Shown: positions 45,425-55,143, counted from the stretch's first letter. The stretch is 64,000 nucleotides of DNA from Tardiphaga robiniae (GCF_013359755.1 NZ_JABMCJ010000094.1:124001-188000), one strand, 5' to 3'. Notes: generated by a model from the sequence alone, not told the origin. Numbers and translations: made by a program.

Positions 45425-46450
45425 ATGTTGAAGAGATTGACCGCCCTCGCAGTCGGCAGCGTCCTGCTCACAGGCTCTGCCTTCGCTCAGGAGACGACCA
45501 TCAAGTTCACGCTGGGCTGGAAAACCCAGGGCAGTGATGCGGCATTCTTCTACGCGAAGGACAAGGGCTACTTCAAGGAAGAGGGCCTGAACGTTGTCAT
45601 CGATCAGGGCGAAGGCTCGGGCGCAACAGTGACCCGCATCATGTCCGGCGCCTGGGACGCTGGCTTCGGCGACGTCAACGCCATCATCCAGAACTCCTCG
45701 ACGCGCCCACAGGACGCGCCGGTGATGGTCTATATGATGTGGAACCAGCCTCCCTTCTCGATCGTCACCAAGAACACCAGCGGCATCAAAACGATCAAGG
45801 ATTTCGAAGGACACACGCTCGGCGGCGCGCAGGGCACGCCGACGACGCGTCTGTTACCTGTCTTCATCCAGAAGAACGGCCTCGCGGCCGACAAGATCAA
45901 GGTCACCAATATGGCTCCCAATCTGCAGGAGCCGATGCTGATCAAGGGCGATATCGACGCCGCGCTGGTGTTCAACATCACCAGCTACTTCAACCTCGTC
46001 CTGAACCGTCAGGATCCCGAAAAGGACTACAAGTGGTTCTCGTTCGGTGAGTTCGGCCTCGACCTGTATTCCAACGGCGTGATGGTGTCGCAGAAGTTGC
46101 TGGCCTCGAACCCCAAGGCCGTTGCCGGTCTGGTCCGCGCGATCAACAAGGCTAACATCGCCGTCGCCAAGGATCAGAATGCCGGCATGGCTTCGGTCGT
46201 CGCCTTCGACAACCTCGTTGATGTCCCCGTCGAGAAGCGCCGGCTGCAATATTCTTTCGACAAGCTGATGGTCTCGCCCGAGATGAAGGAAATCGGCGTC
46301 GGCGACATCAAGGATGACCGCATGACCCGTGCCATCGGCATGGTCGTCGAAGGTTACGACTTGAAGCGCACCCCGACCCCGAAGGAAGTATTCTCGCGCG
46401 AATTCCTGCCGGCGCGCGGGGATCGCGAATTGGTCTATACGGCGAACTAA
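45425..46450 (+). CDS. ABC transporter substrate-binding protein (NMT1/THI5-like)
   Basis: The 341-residue protein has a signal peptide (about 1-22, ending AFAQ) and a type II periplasmic-binding fold: IKFTLGWKTQGSDAAFFYAK, DKGYFKEEGLNVVIDQGEGS and IKTIKDFEGHTLGGAQGTPT are typical of the NMT1/THI5 family. Members bind thiamine precursors, nitrate, sulfonates or heterocycles. An AGGAG site precedes the ATG. It completes the importer and is followed by an amidohydrolase 13 bases later, which suggests the ligand has a ring or amide bond. Confidence 0.92.
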   Translation: MLKRLTALAVGSVLLTGSAFAQETTIKFTLGWKTQGSDAAFFYAKDKGYFKEEGLNVVIDQGEGSGATVTRIMSGAWDAGFGDVNAIIQNSSTRPQDAPVMVYMMWNQPPFSIVTKNTSGIKTIKDFEGHTLGGAQGTPTTRLLPVFIQKNGLAADKIKVTNMAPNLQEPMLIKGDIDAALVFNITSYFNLVLNRQDPEKDYKWFSFGEFGLDLYSNGVMVSQKLLASNPKAVAGLVRAINKANIAVAKDQNAGMASVVAFDNLVDVPVEKRRLQYSFDKLMVSPEMKEIGVGDIKDDRMTRAIGMVVEGYDLKRTPTPKEVFSREFLPARGDRELVYTAN

Positions 46451-46463
46451 GGCTTGCACGCGG

Positions 46464-47903
46464 ATGAACGGGATCCTGTCTGCGACGAATATTTTCACCG
46501 GCGCAGATCGAGGCCTCGTGCCTCAGGCCAGCATCCACCATGCGGATGGTCTGATCACGAGCGTCTCGGCCGGCGCGCATATTTCGCCGCAGACAAACCA
46601 CCTGATCATCCCCGCACTGGTCAACGCCCACGACCACGCACGTCCATCGATGACATCCTTCGGCGCATCCGATATGCCGCTGGAATCATGGATCGCACGG
46701 TCAGCCTTCGGCACGCCGCCCGATCCCTATCTCGTCGCCGCCGTCTCGCTCGCCCGTTCAGCGCGTGCAGGCTGCGGCGGCGCGATGATTCATTACACCC
46801 GCCCAAGCGGCAAGATGCCGATTCTCGATGAATCGATTGCGATCGCGAAGGCCGCCAGCGATGTCGGCATCCGGCTGGCCTTTGCATTGGCCGTCCGCGA
46901 CCAGAATCCGATCGTCTATGGCGACAGCGCCGACGTGCTTGCCGCATTGCCCGAAGACGACCGCAGCACGATCCAGGACATGTTCATTCGTCCGAGCCCG
47001 ACACCATCAGAATATCTTGACCGTGTGGAGGCCATTGATGCCGCCATCGCCAGTCCGATGACCGATGTGCAATTCGGCCCGGCCGGCGTCCAGTGGTGCT
47101 CGCCTGCTTTGCTCGAAGCCATCGCCGAGCGCTCCGCTGCCACCGGCCGGCGCGTGCACATGCATCTTCTTGAGACCATCTATCAGCGGCAATGGGCCGA
47201 TCGCGCCTTTCCGGGCGGCGTTGTGCGCTATCTGAAAGATATCGGCCTGCTATCGAACCGGCTGACGCTGGCCCATTGCATCCATGCCCGGCCGGACGAA
47301 CTCGATATGATCGCCGAGTCTGGCGCGACCATCGTGACGAATTTCAGCTCCAATCTTCATCTGCATTCAGGCCTCGCTCCGATTGCCGATGCGCATCGCC
47401 GCGGCTGCCCCATTGCCGTGGGCATCGATGGCGTCGCGCTCGACGAAGACGACGACGCGATCCGCGAAATGCGCCTCGTGCAGATGGCGCATGACGGCCT
47501 CGGCTTCAACCGCACATGGAGCCGTGCGGAGTTTCTCACGCTCGCCGTCCGCAACGGCCGGAAGTCGATCGGCGCACCGGGCTCGGGCATGCTCGCCGCC
47601 GGAGAAGCCGCTGATTTCATTGTTCTCGATATCGGCCAACTCGACCGCGATGCCATCATGCTGGTCGATCCGATCGACATGCTGTTTGCGCGCGGCAATA
47701 CGAGCTGCATCCGCGATGTCGTGGTCGACGGGCGCACCATCAGCCGCGATGGCAAGCCGACCGGCGTCGACCTGGAGGCCATGGAGACCGAGTTGCGCGG
47801 GCTCTATCGCAAGAGCGTGCCCCAGTTCAAGGCGTTCGAACGCGCCTGGGCACCGTTCGAAAGCGCCGTGTCGCACTGGTTCCGGCAACAGGGGTGTTGC
47901 TAG
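46464..47903 (+). CDS. Amidohydrolase (cytosine deaminase/atrazine chlorohydrolase-like)
   Basis: The 479-residue protein is a metal-dependent hydrolase of the amidohydrolase superfamily. The HxH metal ligands are His56 and His58 in VNAHDHARP; further histidines are in VHMHLLE and LAHCIHARPDEL, and the catalytic Asp is in VGIDGVALDEDDD. Such enzymes deaminate or open N-heterocycles, or remove groups from triazines. Its position as last gene of the importer operon implies that it acts on the imported compound. The exact substrate is unknown. Confidence 0.88.
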   Translation: MNGILSATNIFTGADRGLVPQASIHHADGLITSVSAGAHISPQTNHLIIPALVNAHDHARPSMTSFGASDMPLESWIARSAFGTPPDPYLVAAVSLARSARAGCGGAMIHYTRPSGKMPILDESIAIAKAASDVGIRLAFALAVRDQNPIVYGDSADVLAALPEDDRSTIQDMFIRPSPTPSEYLDRVEAIDAAIASPMTDVQFGPAGVQWCSPALLEAIAERSAATGRRVHMHLLETIYQRQWADRAFPGGVVRYLKDIGLLSNRLTLAHCIHARPDELDMIAESGATIVTNFSSNLHLHSGLAPIADAHRRGCPIAVGIDGVALDEDDDAIREMRLVQMAHDGLGFNRTWSRAEFLTLAVRNGRKSIGAPGSGMLAAGEAADFIVLDIGQLDRDAIMLVDPIDMLFARGNTSCIRDVVVDGRTISRDGKPTGVDLEAMETELRGLYRKSVPQFKAFERAWAPFESAVSHWFRQQGCC

Positions 47904-47942
47904 CAGCGGGGGCGCTGCTAGCTCACCAAACCTTCAGCGGCT

Positions 47943-48476
47943 TCAGTTCACCTGACGTTTTTCCAGCTTTCGTGCCAGCGTGCGGCGATGCATGCCGAGG
48001 CGGCGCGCCGTCTCCGAAATGTTGAAATCGCTCTCCACCAGCGTCTGGTGGATGCGTTCCCATTCCAGCGTCTTAATCGAGGTCGGACGTTCCGTGAGCG
48101 CCACTTGCACATCGCCAGTCGCCTTCTGGAACGCTTCCTCGATATCGTCGGTGTTCGAAGGCTTGGCGAGGTAATGACACGCGCCGAGCTTGATCGCCTC
48201 CACCGCCGTGGCAATGCTGGCATAGCCGGTGAGCACTACGATCAGCATCTCAGGGCTCAGCGCATGCAACGCCTCGACACAAGCCAGGCCCGAGGCTCCG
48301 CCGAGCTTGAGATCGACCACCGCATAGCCCGGCACCTTGTCGCCGAGCACCTCGGTTAAGGTCTCGAAGCCCTCGGAATGCAGCACGGTGTAACCGCGCC
48401 GCTCGAACGATCGCTTCAGCGTGCGCGCGAAACCCTCGTCATCCTCGACAATGATCAGCAGACGTTCATCCGACAT
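47943..48476 (-). CDS. regA: Redox response regulator RegA (ActR/PrrA)
   Basis: RegA is the DNA-binding partner of RegB and controls respiratory, photosynthetic and nitrogen-fixation genes. The 177-residue protein starts at ATG 48476, nine bases after GGAG. The receiver has acidic residues 11-13 and phospho-acceptor Asp55 in VVDLKLGG; the C-terminal Fis-type helix-turn-helix is the highly conserved ISETARRLGMHRRTLARKL. The start overlaps the regB end by 11 bases, so the pair is translated together. Confidence 0.95.
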   Translation of the reverse strand: MSDERLLIIVEDDEGFARTLKRSFERRGYTVLHSEGFETLTEVLGDKVPGYAVVDLKLGGASGLACVEALHALSPEMLIVVLTGYASIATAVEAIKLGACHYLAKPSNTDDIEEAFQKATGDVQVALTERPTSIKTLEWERIHQTLVESDFNISETARRLGMHRRTLARKLEKRQVN

Positions 48477-49866
48477 GTTTGCGCGCTCCAATCGCGAGGG
48501 CGGATAGTGGTAGCGACAGCGTCACGAGGGCACCGCCCACAGGACGATTCTCCGCCACCACTGCGCCGCCCAGTTTGCGGACAGCATTGACCACCAGAAA
48601 CAGACCGAGCCCGCGCCCGGACTGGCCCTTGCTTGAATTATAGGGCTTGCCGAAATTCGCCAGCATCTCCTTGGCGAAACCCGGTCCCATGTCGCTGACC
48701 TTCAGCACCAGCGAATCGCCATCGCGCTCGATAGCGAGGCGAACCCAGAGCGGCGATACCTCGTTGGCGTTATCGAGCACGTTGAAGATCATCTGCTTCA
48801 ACGCCGAGTCCGACACGATCGGCATGTCCTCGCCGAACCGATTCTCATAGACCAGCGTGTTGATCGAGCGCGCACCGCGCCAGTCCTCGACCAGTTCGCC
48901 GAAGAAACCATTGACGGTCGTCACAACCGGCGCCTCGCCGCGCATATCGCCGGCCGACATGAGAATGCCGGTGACGATCGACTTGCAGCGCTGCACATCG
49001 GCCTGCATCTCGCTGATCTCTTCCATCAGCTCCGGGTTGCCTGCAAGTTCCGGCATCCGGCGCCAGTCACTGAGGATCACCGACAGCGATGCCAGCGGCG
49101 TACCGAGTTCATGCGCGGCACCAGAGGCGAGCAGGCCCATGCGCACGATATGATCTTCCTCCGCGGCCTGCTGACGCAGCGCTGCCAGACCCTCGTCGCG
49201 CTCGCGCAAGTTTTCTGCAATGCGCGTCATGAAAACGACGATCAGCGCCGCGTCGAGTACGAAGCAGATCAACATACCGATGATGTGCAACTGGAACAGA
49301 TCGTTGCGCAGCGCGTCCGGCAGATCGAGGGGGCGATGAAATACAATCAGCCCGGCGAAGCACAGACAGGCAACAACAACAACGACCCAGGTCGAGCGGC
49401 CGTTCAGCAACATCGCCCCGAGCGTAACCTGCAGGAGATAGAGCGATATGAATGGATTTGTGGCACCGCCGCTCAAATAAAGCTGGGCGGTCAGCGCCGC
49501 GACGTCGAGCAGCAAAAGCAGGAGCAGTTCGCGGTCACGCGCGTCGGTCTGCTGGCGCAGCCACTCCTGGCTGATGACGTTCAGGAATACTGAGCCGCAC
49601 AGCACCATGACCATGGCCATCAGCGGTAGCGAAATGCCCATCACCAGATGCACGAAGCCGATGGTCAGAACCTGCCCGACCACTGCGATCCAGCGCAACT
49701 GGATCAGCAGATTGATGTTCTTGATATTGGTGGTCTCGTCGAGCGGCAGAGCCGTGACTGCAACGGGTGTGGTGACACCCGTCGCGTCGACTGTTGACGC
49801 GGCAACCGCACTGACGCCAGTGACGTCCGGTGTGCCCACCTTGCTCTCTGCTCCCAAACCCGGCAT
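48466..49866 (-). CDS. regB: Redox sensor histidine kinase RegB (ActS/PrrB)
   Basis: RegB senses the redox state of the quinone pool and phosphorylates RegA. The 466-residue protein has about six membrane segments (50-215), the quinone-linked heptad GGATNPF at 133-139, His252 in the H-box AAHELGTPLAS, and Cys294 (VQRCKSIVTG), 42 residues further, close to the His225-Cys265 spacing in Rhodobacter RegB. ATPase motifs (NVLDNANEVSP, GRGLGLFLV) follow. The N-terminal 45 residues are a low-complexity Val/Thr/Ala extension. It is directly downstream of SURF1 in the quinol oxidase unit. Confidence 0.95.
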   Translation of the reverse strand: MPGLGAESKVGTPDVTGVSAVAASTVDATGVTTPVAVTALPLDETTNIKNINLLIQLRWIAVVGQVLTIGFVHLVMGISLPLMAMVMVLCGSVFLNVISQEWLRQQTDARDRELLLLLLLDVAALTAQLYLSGGATNPFISLYLLQVTLGAMLLNGRSTWVVVVVACLCFAGLIVFHRPLDLPDALRNDLFQLHIIGMLICFVLDAALIVVFMTRIAENLRERDEGLAALRQQAAEEDHIVRMGLLASGAAHELGTPLASLSVILSDWRRMPELAGNPELMEEISEMQADVQRCKSIVTGILMSAGDMRGEAPVVTTVNGFFGELVEDWRGARSINTLVYENRFGEDMPIVSDSALKQMIFNVLDNANEVSPLWVRLAIERDGDSLVLKVSDMGPGFAKEMLANFGKPYNSSKGQSGRGLGLFLVVNAVRKLGGAVVAENRPVGGALVTLSLPLSALAIGARKHVG

Positions 49867-49923
49867 CTCGCCCCGTCAGCTTGATCGGCCGGGCTCGATC
49901 GGACCGGCGTATCATCCAAGACG

Positions 49924-50745
49924 TCATACGCGAGGTAGTGATTTTTTCCGAATCCGCCACTCGTCGCGAGCGACGAACAGGGCACCGCCGGCCAGCATTA
50001 AAGCGAGGCCGAACCAGCTGATGGCATAGACCACGTGGTTGTTCGGGAAGGCGATCACGGTCAGGCCACCATGGGGCTGCCCCGGCGCGTCCAGCGCGGC
50101 ATTGGCATCGATGAAATAGGGTGCGACAGCGCCGAGCTTCTGGCTGGCGGCAATCGCCTCGACGTCGCGGGAATACCAGCGCTGGGCGGCAGGATCATTG
50201 GAGCGCAGGAACCCGCCTTTCGGCTCGGTGATGCGCAACAGGCCCATCACCGACACCGGCGTCGCAGGCGCCGCGAATGCGTCGGCTTTGCGCTCATCCG
50301 CGCTGATGAAACCCCGGTTCACCAGCACAGTGTATCCGGCCTCGGCGCGCAGCGGCGTCAGCACCCAGAAACCGGCGCCGAGATCCGAGACAGCCTGCAC
50401 CGGAGTATCGGCGCCCGGCACGAACCGGCCGGTGACGCTGACGCGACGATATTCATCGTCATTGCGATTGATCGCAGGCCACGCCGCAGGCCCGGGTGCA
50501 GCTTCGGGCGCGGCGTGGCTGCGCTGATCGACACGTGCGATCAGATCCAGTTTCCAGGCGCGGCGTTCGACCTGCCAGATGCCCAGGGCGGTCAATCCCG
50601 CGATACCGAGCAGTGCCAGCAGGCCCAGCACCGTGAGGGTTGTCGCGCTACGTGGCGACCGCCCGGATTCCGTTTTCGATTCAGACGACTCCTGTCTGGC
50701 CGGGCGGCCTACGACGATCCCGTCGTTGGCGCGCGCCGTGGCCAT
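49924..50745 (-). CDS. SURF1 family cytochrome oxidase biogenesis protein
   Basis: SURF1 proteins help insert heme a or o into the catalytic subunit of heme-copper oxidases. The 273-residue protein has an N-terminal membrane segment (about 36-57, LTVLGLLALLGIAGLTALGI), the GIWQVERRAWK motif, the YRRVSVTGRFVP stretch, VLVNRGFI and a C-terminal membrane segment (YAISWFGLALMLAGGALFV). The first about 33 residues form a polar leader. Its ATG overlaps the cyoD stop (TGATG), so it belongs to the quinol oxidase unit. Confidence 0.92.
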   Translation of the reverse strand: MATARANDGIVVGRPARQESSESKTESGRSPRSATTLTVLGLLALLGIAGLTALGIWQVERRAWKLDLIARVDQRSHAAPEAAPGPAAWPAINRNDDEYRRVSVTGRFVPGADTPVQAVSDLGAGFWVLTPLRAEAGYTVLVNRGFISADERKADAFAAPATPVSVMGLLRITEPKGGFLRSNDPAAQRWYSRDVEAIAASQKLGAVAPYFIDANAALDAPGQPHGGLTVIAFPNNHVVYAISWFGLALMLAGGALFVARDEWRIRKKSLPRV

Positions 50746-51134
50746 CAGGGCATATTCCTCATGTCGTGAACCGGCATCATGTTGACGTTGAGGTGGTACA
50801 TCACCCAGAGCGAACCGCTCAGCGCAATCACGACGATGATGATCGTGAAGATCAGCGCCATCATGGTCCAGCCGGCATCCGACGTCGTGTTCATGTGCAG
50901 GAAGTAGACCATGTGAACCACGATCTGCACCACAGCGAACGCAACGACGATCGCGATGGTCCAGTTCTTGTTCTCGATCGCGCCCGTCATCACCAGCCAG
51001 AATGGAATGGCGGTAAGGATGACCGAGAGGACGAAGCCAGTCATATACGACTTGAACGAACCATGGTCGCGGCCGTCATCGTGGCCGTGGTCATCGTGAC
51101 CATGTCCGTGCGCGGCATGTGCATCGGCGCTCAT
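50745..51134 (-). CDS. cyoD: Cytochrome bo3-type quinol oxidase subunit IV (His-rich N-terminus)
   Basis: CyoD is the small structural subunit that stabilises the quinol oxidase. The 129-residue protein starts at ATG 51134, overlapping cyoC by four bases. It has three membrane segments, including GFVLSVILTAIPFWLVM, IAIVVAFAVVQIVVHMVYFL and LIFTIIIVVIALSGSLW. The N-terminus is unusual: seven histidines among residues 6-24, interspersed with Asp and Gly. This could bind metal; ordinary CyoD proteins lack it. Confidence 0.93.
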   Translation of the reverse strand: MSADAHAAHGHGHDDHGHDDGRDHGSFKSYMTGFVLSVILTAIPFWLVMTGAIENKNWTIAIVVAFAVVQIVVHMVYFLHMNTTSDAGWTMMALIFTIIIVVIALSGSLWVMYHLNVNMMPVHDMRNMP

Positions 51135-51763
51135 CGCAGCACTCCCAGCAGATAAACAAAGGTGAAGACGCCGATCCAGACGACGTCGAGGAAATGCCAG
51201 AACATGCTCAGGCACATCAACCGCCGCTGGTTCGCCTCGATCAGGCCGAAACGGGCGACCTGCACCATCAGCGTGACCAGCCAGATGATGCCGAAGGTGA
51301 CGTGCAGACCGTGGGTGCCGACCAGCGTGAAGAAGGACGACAGGAAGGCGCTCCGCCAGGGGCCAGCACCTTCGTGGATCATGTGATGGAACTCATAGAG
51401 TTCGATGCACAGGAAGGCCAGACCGAACAGGCCGGTGATGCCGAGCCACATTTGGGTCGACTTCACTCTGCCCTTCATCATCTCCAGCATCGCAAAGCCG
51501 TAGGTGATCGACGAGAACAGCAGCATCGCGGTATTGAGCGCGACAAGCTTGAGGTCAAACAGATCCTTCGGCCCCGGCCCCGCGGCATAGCTACCGCCGA
51601 GCACGCCGAAGGTAGCAAACAGCATCGCGAAAATGAGGCAATCGCTCATCAGGTAGAGCCAGAAGCCCAGCATGGTGCTGGATCCGGCCGGATGATCGTG
51701 TTCATCGACGACGTAGAAGACCGGCACTTCAGTGCCGTTTATCGTTTGGGTCGGTACGTTCAT
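51131..51763 (-). CDS. cyoC: Cytochrome bo3-type quinol oxidase subunit III
   Basis: CyoC is the subunit III of the oxidase. The 210-residue protein has five membrane segments, among them [14 protein letters not shown] in a loop, [34 protein letters not shown] and [20 protein letters not shown]. The motif [12 protein letters not shown] is typical of the family. Four-base ATGA overlaps at both ends tie it to cyoB and cyoD. It has no catalytic cofactor. Confidence 0.96.
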   Translation of the reverse strand: MNVPTQTINGTEVPVFYVVDEHDHPAGSSTMLGFWLYLMSDCLIFAMLFATFGVLGGSYAAGPGPKDLFDLKLVALNTAMLLFSSITYGFAMLEMMKGRVKSTQMWLGITGLFGLAFLCIELYEFHHMIHEGAGPWRSAFLSSFFTLVGTHGLHVTFGIIWLVTLMVQVARFGLIEANQRRLMCLSMFWHFLDVVWIGVFTFVYLLGVLR

Positions 51764-53784
51764 GACGCGGCCTGCACTGCGAGAAGTTTCGTACGCTCGC
51801 CTTCGGTACGGATGACGTCCTCCAACGGAATGTGGAAGTCACGGTTGTAGTTGAAGGTATGGAAGATCGCGACGCCGACGATGGCAACGAAGCTCAGGGC
51901 CGCGAGCCACCACATGTACCAGATCAGGGCGAAGCCCATCGCCGTGGCCAAGATCGAGAGGATCACGCCGGTGCCGGTGTTCTTCGGCATATGGATCGGC
52001 CTGAAGCCCTCCAGCGGGCGCGTATAACCGCGGCGCTTCATGTCCCACCACGAGTCATTGTCGTGAATGACCGGGGTGAAAGCGAAGTTGTAATCCGGCG
52101 GCGGCGACGACGTTGCCCATTCCAGCGTGCGCCCGTTCCAGGGATCGCCCGTGGTATCGCGCAGCTTCTCGCGATTCCAGATGCTGACGGCGATCTGGAC
52201 GAGGAAAGCACCGATGCCGATCGCGATCAGAACCGCACCGAAGGCGGCGATGACGAACCAGATCTGCAGCGACGGATCGTCGAAGGTGCGCAAGCGGCGG
52301 GTGACGCCCATCAGACCAAGCACATAGAGCGGCATGAAGGCGAAGTAGAAGCCGAGGACCCAGCCCCAGAACGAGACCTTGCCCCAGAACTGATCGAGCT
52401 TGAAACCGAAGGCCTTCGGGAACCAGAAGTTGATGGCCGCAAAGATGCCGAACACCACGCCGCCGATGATGACGTTGTGGAAGTGAGCGATCAGGAACAG
52501 GCTATTATGCAGCACGAAGTCGGCCGGCGGCACCGCAAGCAGCACGCCGGTCATGCCGCCGATCACGAAGGTCAGCATGAAGGCGATGGTCCACATCATC
52601 GGCAATTCGAACCGGATGCGGCCGCGATACATCGTAAACAGCCAGTTGAATATCTTCGCGCCCGTGGGGATCGAGATGATCATGGTCGTGATTCCAAAGA
52701 AGGAATTCACGCTGGCGCCCGAGCCCATGGTGAAGAAGTGATGCAGCCAGACCAGATAGGACAAGATCGTGATGACCAGCGTGGCGTAGACCATCGAGGT
52801 GTAGCCAAACAGCTTCTTGCCCGAGAAGGTCGAGGTCACTTCCGAGAACACGCCGAACAGCGGCAGGATCAGGATGTAAACCTCCGGATGGCCCCAGATC
52901 CAGATCAGGTTCACATACATCATCGGGTTGCCGCCGAGATCGTTCGTGAAGAAGTTGGTGCCGACATAGCGATCCAGCGACAGCAGCGCGAGAACGGCGG
53001 TCAGGATCGGGAAGGACGCCACGATCAGGACGTTGGTGCAGAGCGAAGTCCAGGTGAAGATCGGCATCTTCATCATGGTCATGCCGGGCGCACGCATCTT
53101 CACAATGGTCGCGATCAGGTTGATGCCCGATAGCGTCGTGCCGACACCGGCAACCTGCAGCGCCCAGATATAATAGTCGACGCCGACATCCGGACTGTAG
53201 CCGAGATTCGACAGCGGCGGATAAGCCAGCCAGCCGGTCTTGGCGAATTCACCGACGAACAGCGACATCATGACGAGGATGGCGCCACCGGTGGTCATCC
53301 AGAAGCTGAAATTGTTCAGGAACGGGAACGACACGTCGCGTGCTCCGATCTGCAGCGGCACGATGTAGTTCATCAGACCGGTGACCAGCGGCATCGCCAC
53401 GAAGAAGATCATGATCACGCCATGCGCCGTGAACACCTGATCGTAGTGATGGGCGGGCAGAAAGCCGTCGGAGCCGTTGAAGGCCATGGCCTGCTGGGCG
53501 CGCATCATGATCGCGTCGGCGAAACCGCGCAGCAGCATGACGATGCCCAGCACCATATACATGATGCCGATCTTCTTGTGGTCCACGCTGGTGAACCACT
53601 CCTTCCAGAGATAACCCCAGAGCTTGAAATAGGTCAGCGCAGCGAGCAGCACGATGCCGCCGAGCGCGACCATCGCGAAAGTCGCGACCAGGATTGGTTC
53701 ATGATAGGGGAACGACTCGAGCGTCAGGCGGCCGAAGATGAACTTCGCAAGCCCGGTATTTGCCACTACGGCTGTATCAGACAT
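51760..53784 (-). CDS. cyoB: Cytochrome bo3-type quinol oxidase subunit I
   Basis: CyoB reduces oxygen to water and pumps protons. The 674-residue protein has about 15 membrane segments, the copper-B ligand and cross-linked tyrosine region [15 protein letters not shown], the second and third histidines in WLHHFFTMG, and heme ligands in [13 protein letters not shown]. Residues at the start ([17 protein letters not shown]) form the extra N-terminal helix of the quinol branch. It is followed by cyoC with a four-base overlap, and preceded by cyoA after 14 bases. Confidence 0.98.
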   Translation of the reverse strand: MSDTAVVANTGLAKFIFGRLTLESFPYHEPILVATFAMVALGGIVLLAALTYFKLWGYLWKEWFTSVDHKKIGIMYMVLGIVMLLRGFADAIMMRAQQAMAFNGSDGFLPAHHYDQVFTAHGVIMIFFVAMPLVTGLMNYIVPLQIGARDVSFPFLNNFSFWMTTGGAILVMMSLFVGEFAKTGWLAYPPLSNLGYSPDVGVDYYIWALQVAGVGTTLSGINLIATIVKMRAPGMTMMKMPIFTWTSLCTNVLIVASFPILTAVLALLSLDRYVGTNFFTNDLGGNPMMYVNLIWIWGHPEVYILILPLFGVFSEVTSTFSGKKLFGYTSMVYATLVITILSYLVWLHHFFTMGSGASVNSFFGITTMIISIPTGAKIFNWLFTMYRGRIRFELPMMWTIAFMLTFVIGGMTGVLLAVPPADFVLHNSLFLIAHFHNVIIGGVVFGIFAAINFWFPKAFGFKLDQFWGKVSFWGWVLGFYFAFMPLYVLGLMGVTRRLRTFDDPSLQIWFVIAAFGAVLIAIGIGAFLVQIAVSIWNREKLRDTTGDPWNGRTLEWATSSPPPDYNFAFTPVIHDNDSWWDMKRRGYTRPLEGFRPIHMPKNTGTGVILSILATAMGFALIWYMWWLAALSFVAIVGVAIFHTFNYNRDFHIPLEDVIRTEGERTKLLAVQAAS

Positions 53785-53798
53785 TTAGATCGACCCGA

Positions 53799-54977
53799 TC
53801 AGGTGTTGGAAGCGCGCCGCTCGGCAGGCGGCGGCGCAGGCGTGAAATTGAATGGCGCGGGGGCGGCACCCGGGCGCGCGAGACCAGCACCGGTGACCGG
53901 CGTCGGGTCAAGTGGAGTCGTCGTCGAGCGGTGATCGGCTGCTTCGCGTGCGGCCTCGGCGAGGGTGCAGACGCTGGCGACGTAGTTCTTGGTCGAGCTG
54001 GAGCCGTCAAGCATCGAAATATTGTATTTCAGCGGCAGGATGTTGCGGGCGCTGGCGAGGCCGAGGCCACCCTTCGCGTCCATCGCCATCATCTCACTCA
54101 TGCACATCTTACCGGGCTGGGCGCACATGTTGAGGATCGCCTTGTAGAGGTCAGGCGCGACTTCCTTATAGAGACGAACCGGCACATTCTCGCTGGGCTT
54201 TTCGAGATCCAGATAGGCCTCGCGGCTCAGCGTCTCGCTGCTCGCCTTAACCTTGGCGATCCAGGCATCGAAGCCGGCCTGGTCGACGCCATGGAACTTG
54301 AAGCGCATGCCGGAGAAGCCGGCGCCGCTATAGTTCGCCGAGAAGCCGTCATAAACGCCGGCCTTATTGATGACCGCGTGCAGCTTGGTTTCCATGCCGG
54401 GCATCGCATAGATCTGGCCGGCGAGCGCGGGGATATAGAAGGAGTTCATCACCGACGAGGCAGTGATCTTGAAGCGCACTGGACGATCCACAGGCGCAGC
54501 CAGCTCATTGACCGTAGCAATGCCGTATTCCGGGTAGAAGAACAGCCACTTCCAGTCGAGCGCGACGACTTCGACCTGCAGCGGTTCAAGAAGGCTCGCA
54601 GCGTTCCCGGGTGCAATCCGGTCGAGCCGACGATACGGGTCGAGCAGATGCGTGCTGGACCAGGTCACGGCGCCGAGACAGATGATGATGAGGAGGGGCA
54701 TCGACCAGATGACCAGCTCTAGATGGGTCGAGTGATCCCAGTCCGGTTCGTATTTCGCGTCAGCATTCGACTGCCGGTACTTCCAGGCGAAGAACACGAT
54801 CAGGGCCATCACCGGCACGATGATCAGCAGCATCAACACCGTGGAAATGACCACGAGATCGCGTTGCTGCACTGCGATGTCACCCGCAGGATTCATCACG
54901 ACGAAATTGCATCCGCCCAGCAAGGCAACCAAGGGCAGCAAAAGGAGTATCCGTAGGCGGCTCAAGGTGTTACCCAT
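53799..54977 (-). CDS. cyoA: Cytochrome bo3-type quinol oxidase subunit II
   Basis: CyoA is a lipoprotein with two membrane helices and a periplasmic cupredoxin-like domain. I chose ATG 54977, giving 392 residues with a lipobox LLGGC near residue 23; the ribosome site is weak. The family stretches VEVVALDWKWLFFYPEYGIA, SVMNSFYIPALAGQIYAM and ANYSGAGFSGMRF are present. The copper-A cysteines of cytochrome c oxidases are absent, which supports quinol as electron donor. The C-terminus is extended by a Pro/Ala-rich tail of about 45 residues. Confidence 0.95.
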   Translation of the reverse strand: MGNTLSRLRILLLLPLVALLGGCNFVVMNPAGDIAVQQRDLVVISTVLMLLIIVPVMALIVFFAWKYRQSNADAKYEPDWDHSTHLELVIWSMPLLIIICLGAVTWSSTHLLDPYRRLDRIAPGNAASLLEPLQVEVVALDWKWLFFYPEYGIATVNELAAPVDRPVRFKITASSVMNSFYIPALAGQIYAMPGMETKLHAVINKAGVYDGFSANYSGAGFSGMRFKFHGVDQAGFDAWIAKVKASSETLSREAYLDLEKPSENVPVRLYKEVAPDLYKAILNMCAQPGKMCMSEMMAMDAKGGLGLASARNILPLKYNISMLDGSSSTKNYVASVCTLAEAAREAADHRSTTTPLDPTPVTGAGLARPGAAPAPFNFTPAPPPAERRASNT

Positions 54978-55027
54978 TCGATAATGTCCGTACGCGCGCA
55001 CGGTTAGGCGTATTTGCTGCAGGGCAA

Positions 55028-55048
55028 CATTGGACAATTTGTCCAATG
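55028..55048. promoter_or_regulatory. Perfect 21-base palindrome in the cyoA/MFS control region
   Basis: Two exact 10-bp arms (CATTGGACAA and its complement) flank a single T. It lies 51 bases before cyoA and 96 before the divergent transporter gene. It is unlike the FNR box found before ccoN. The exact symmetry strongly suggests an operator for an unidentified dimeric regulator. Confidence 0.65.
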
Positions 55049-55143
55049 GTCCGAAGACGCGGTTCGCGACAAATCGTCAACCTCGCGTCGCCCTTTGGGC
55101 GTCGATTGCATGACCTTCAACACAGCACCGACGGATAGAAAAA

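Noticed and set aside
51832-53133. 433-residue open frame opposite cyoB
   Set aside because: It lies wholly antisense to cyoB, is rich in Asp, Arg, Glu and His as expected of an antisense frame in GC-rich DNA, and has no recognisable domain.
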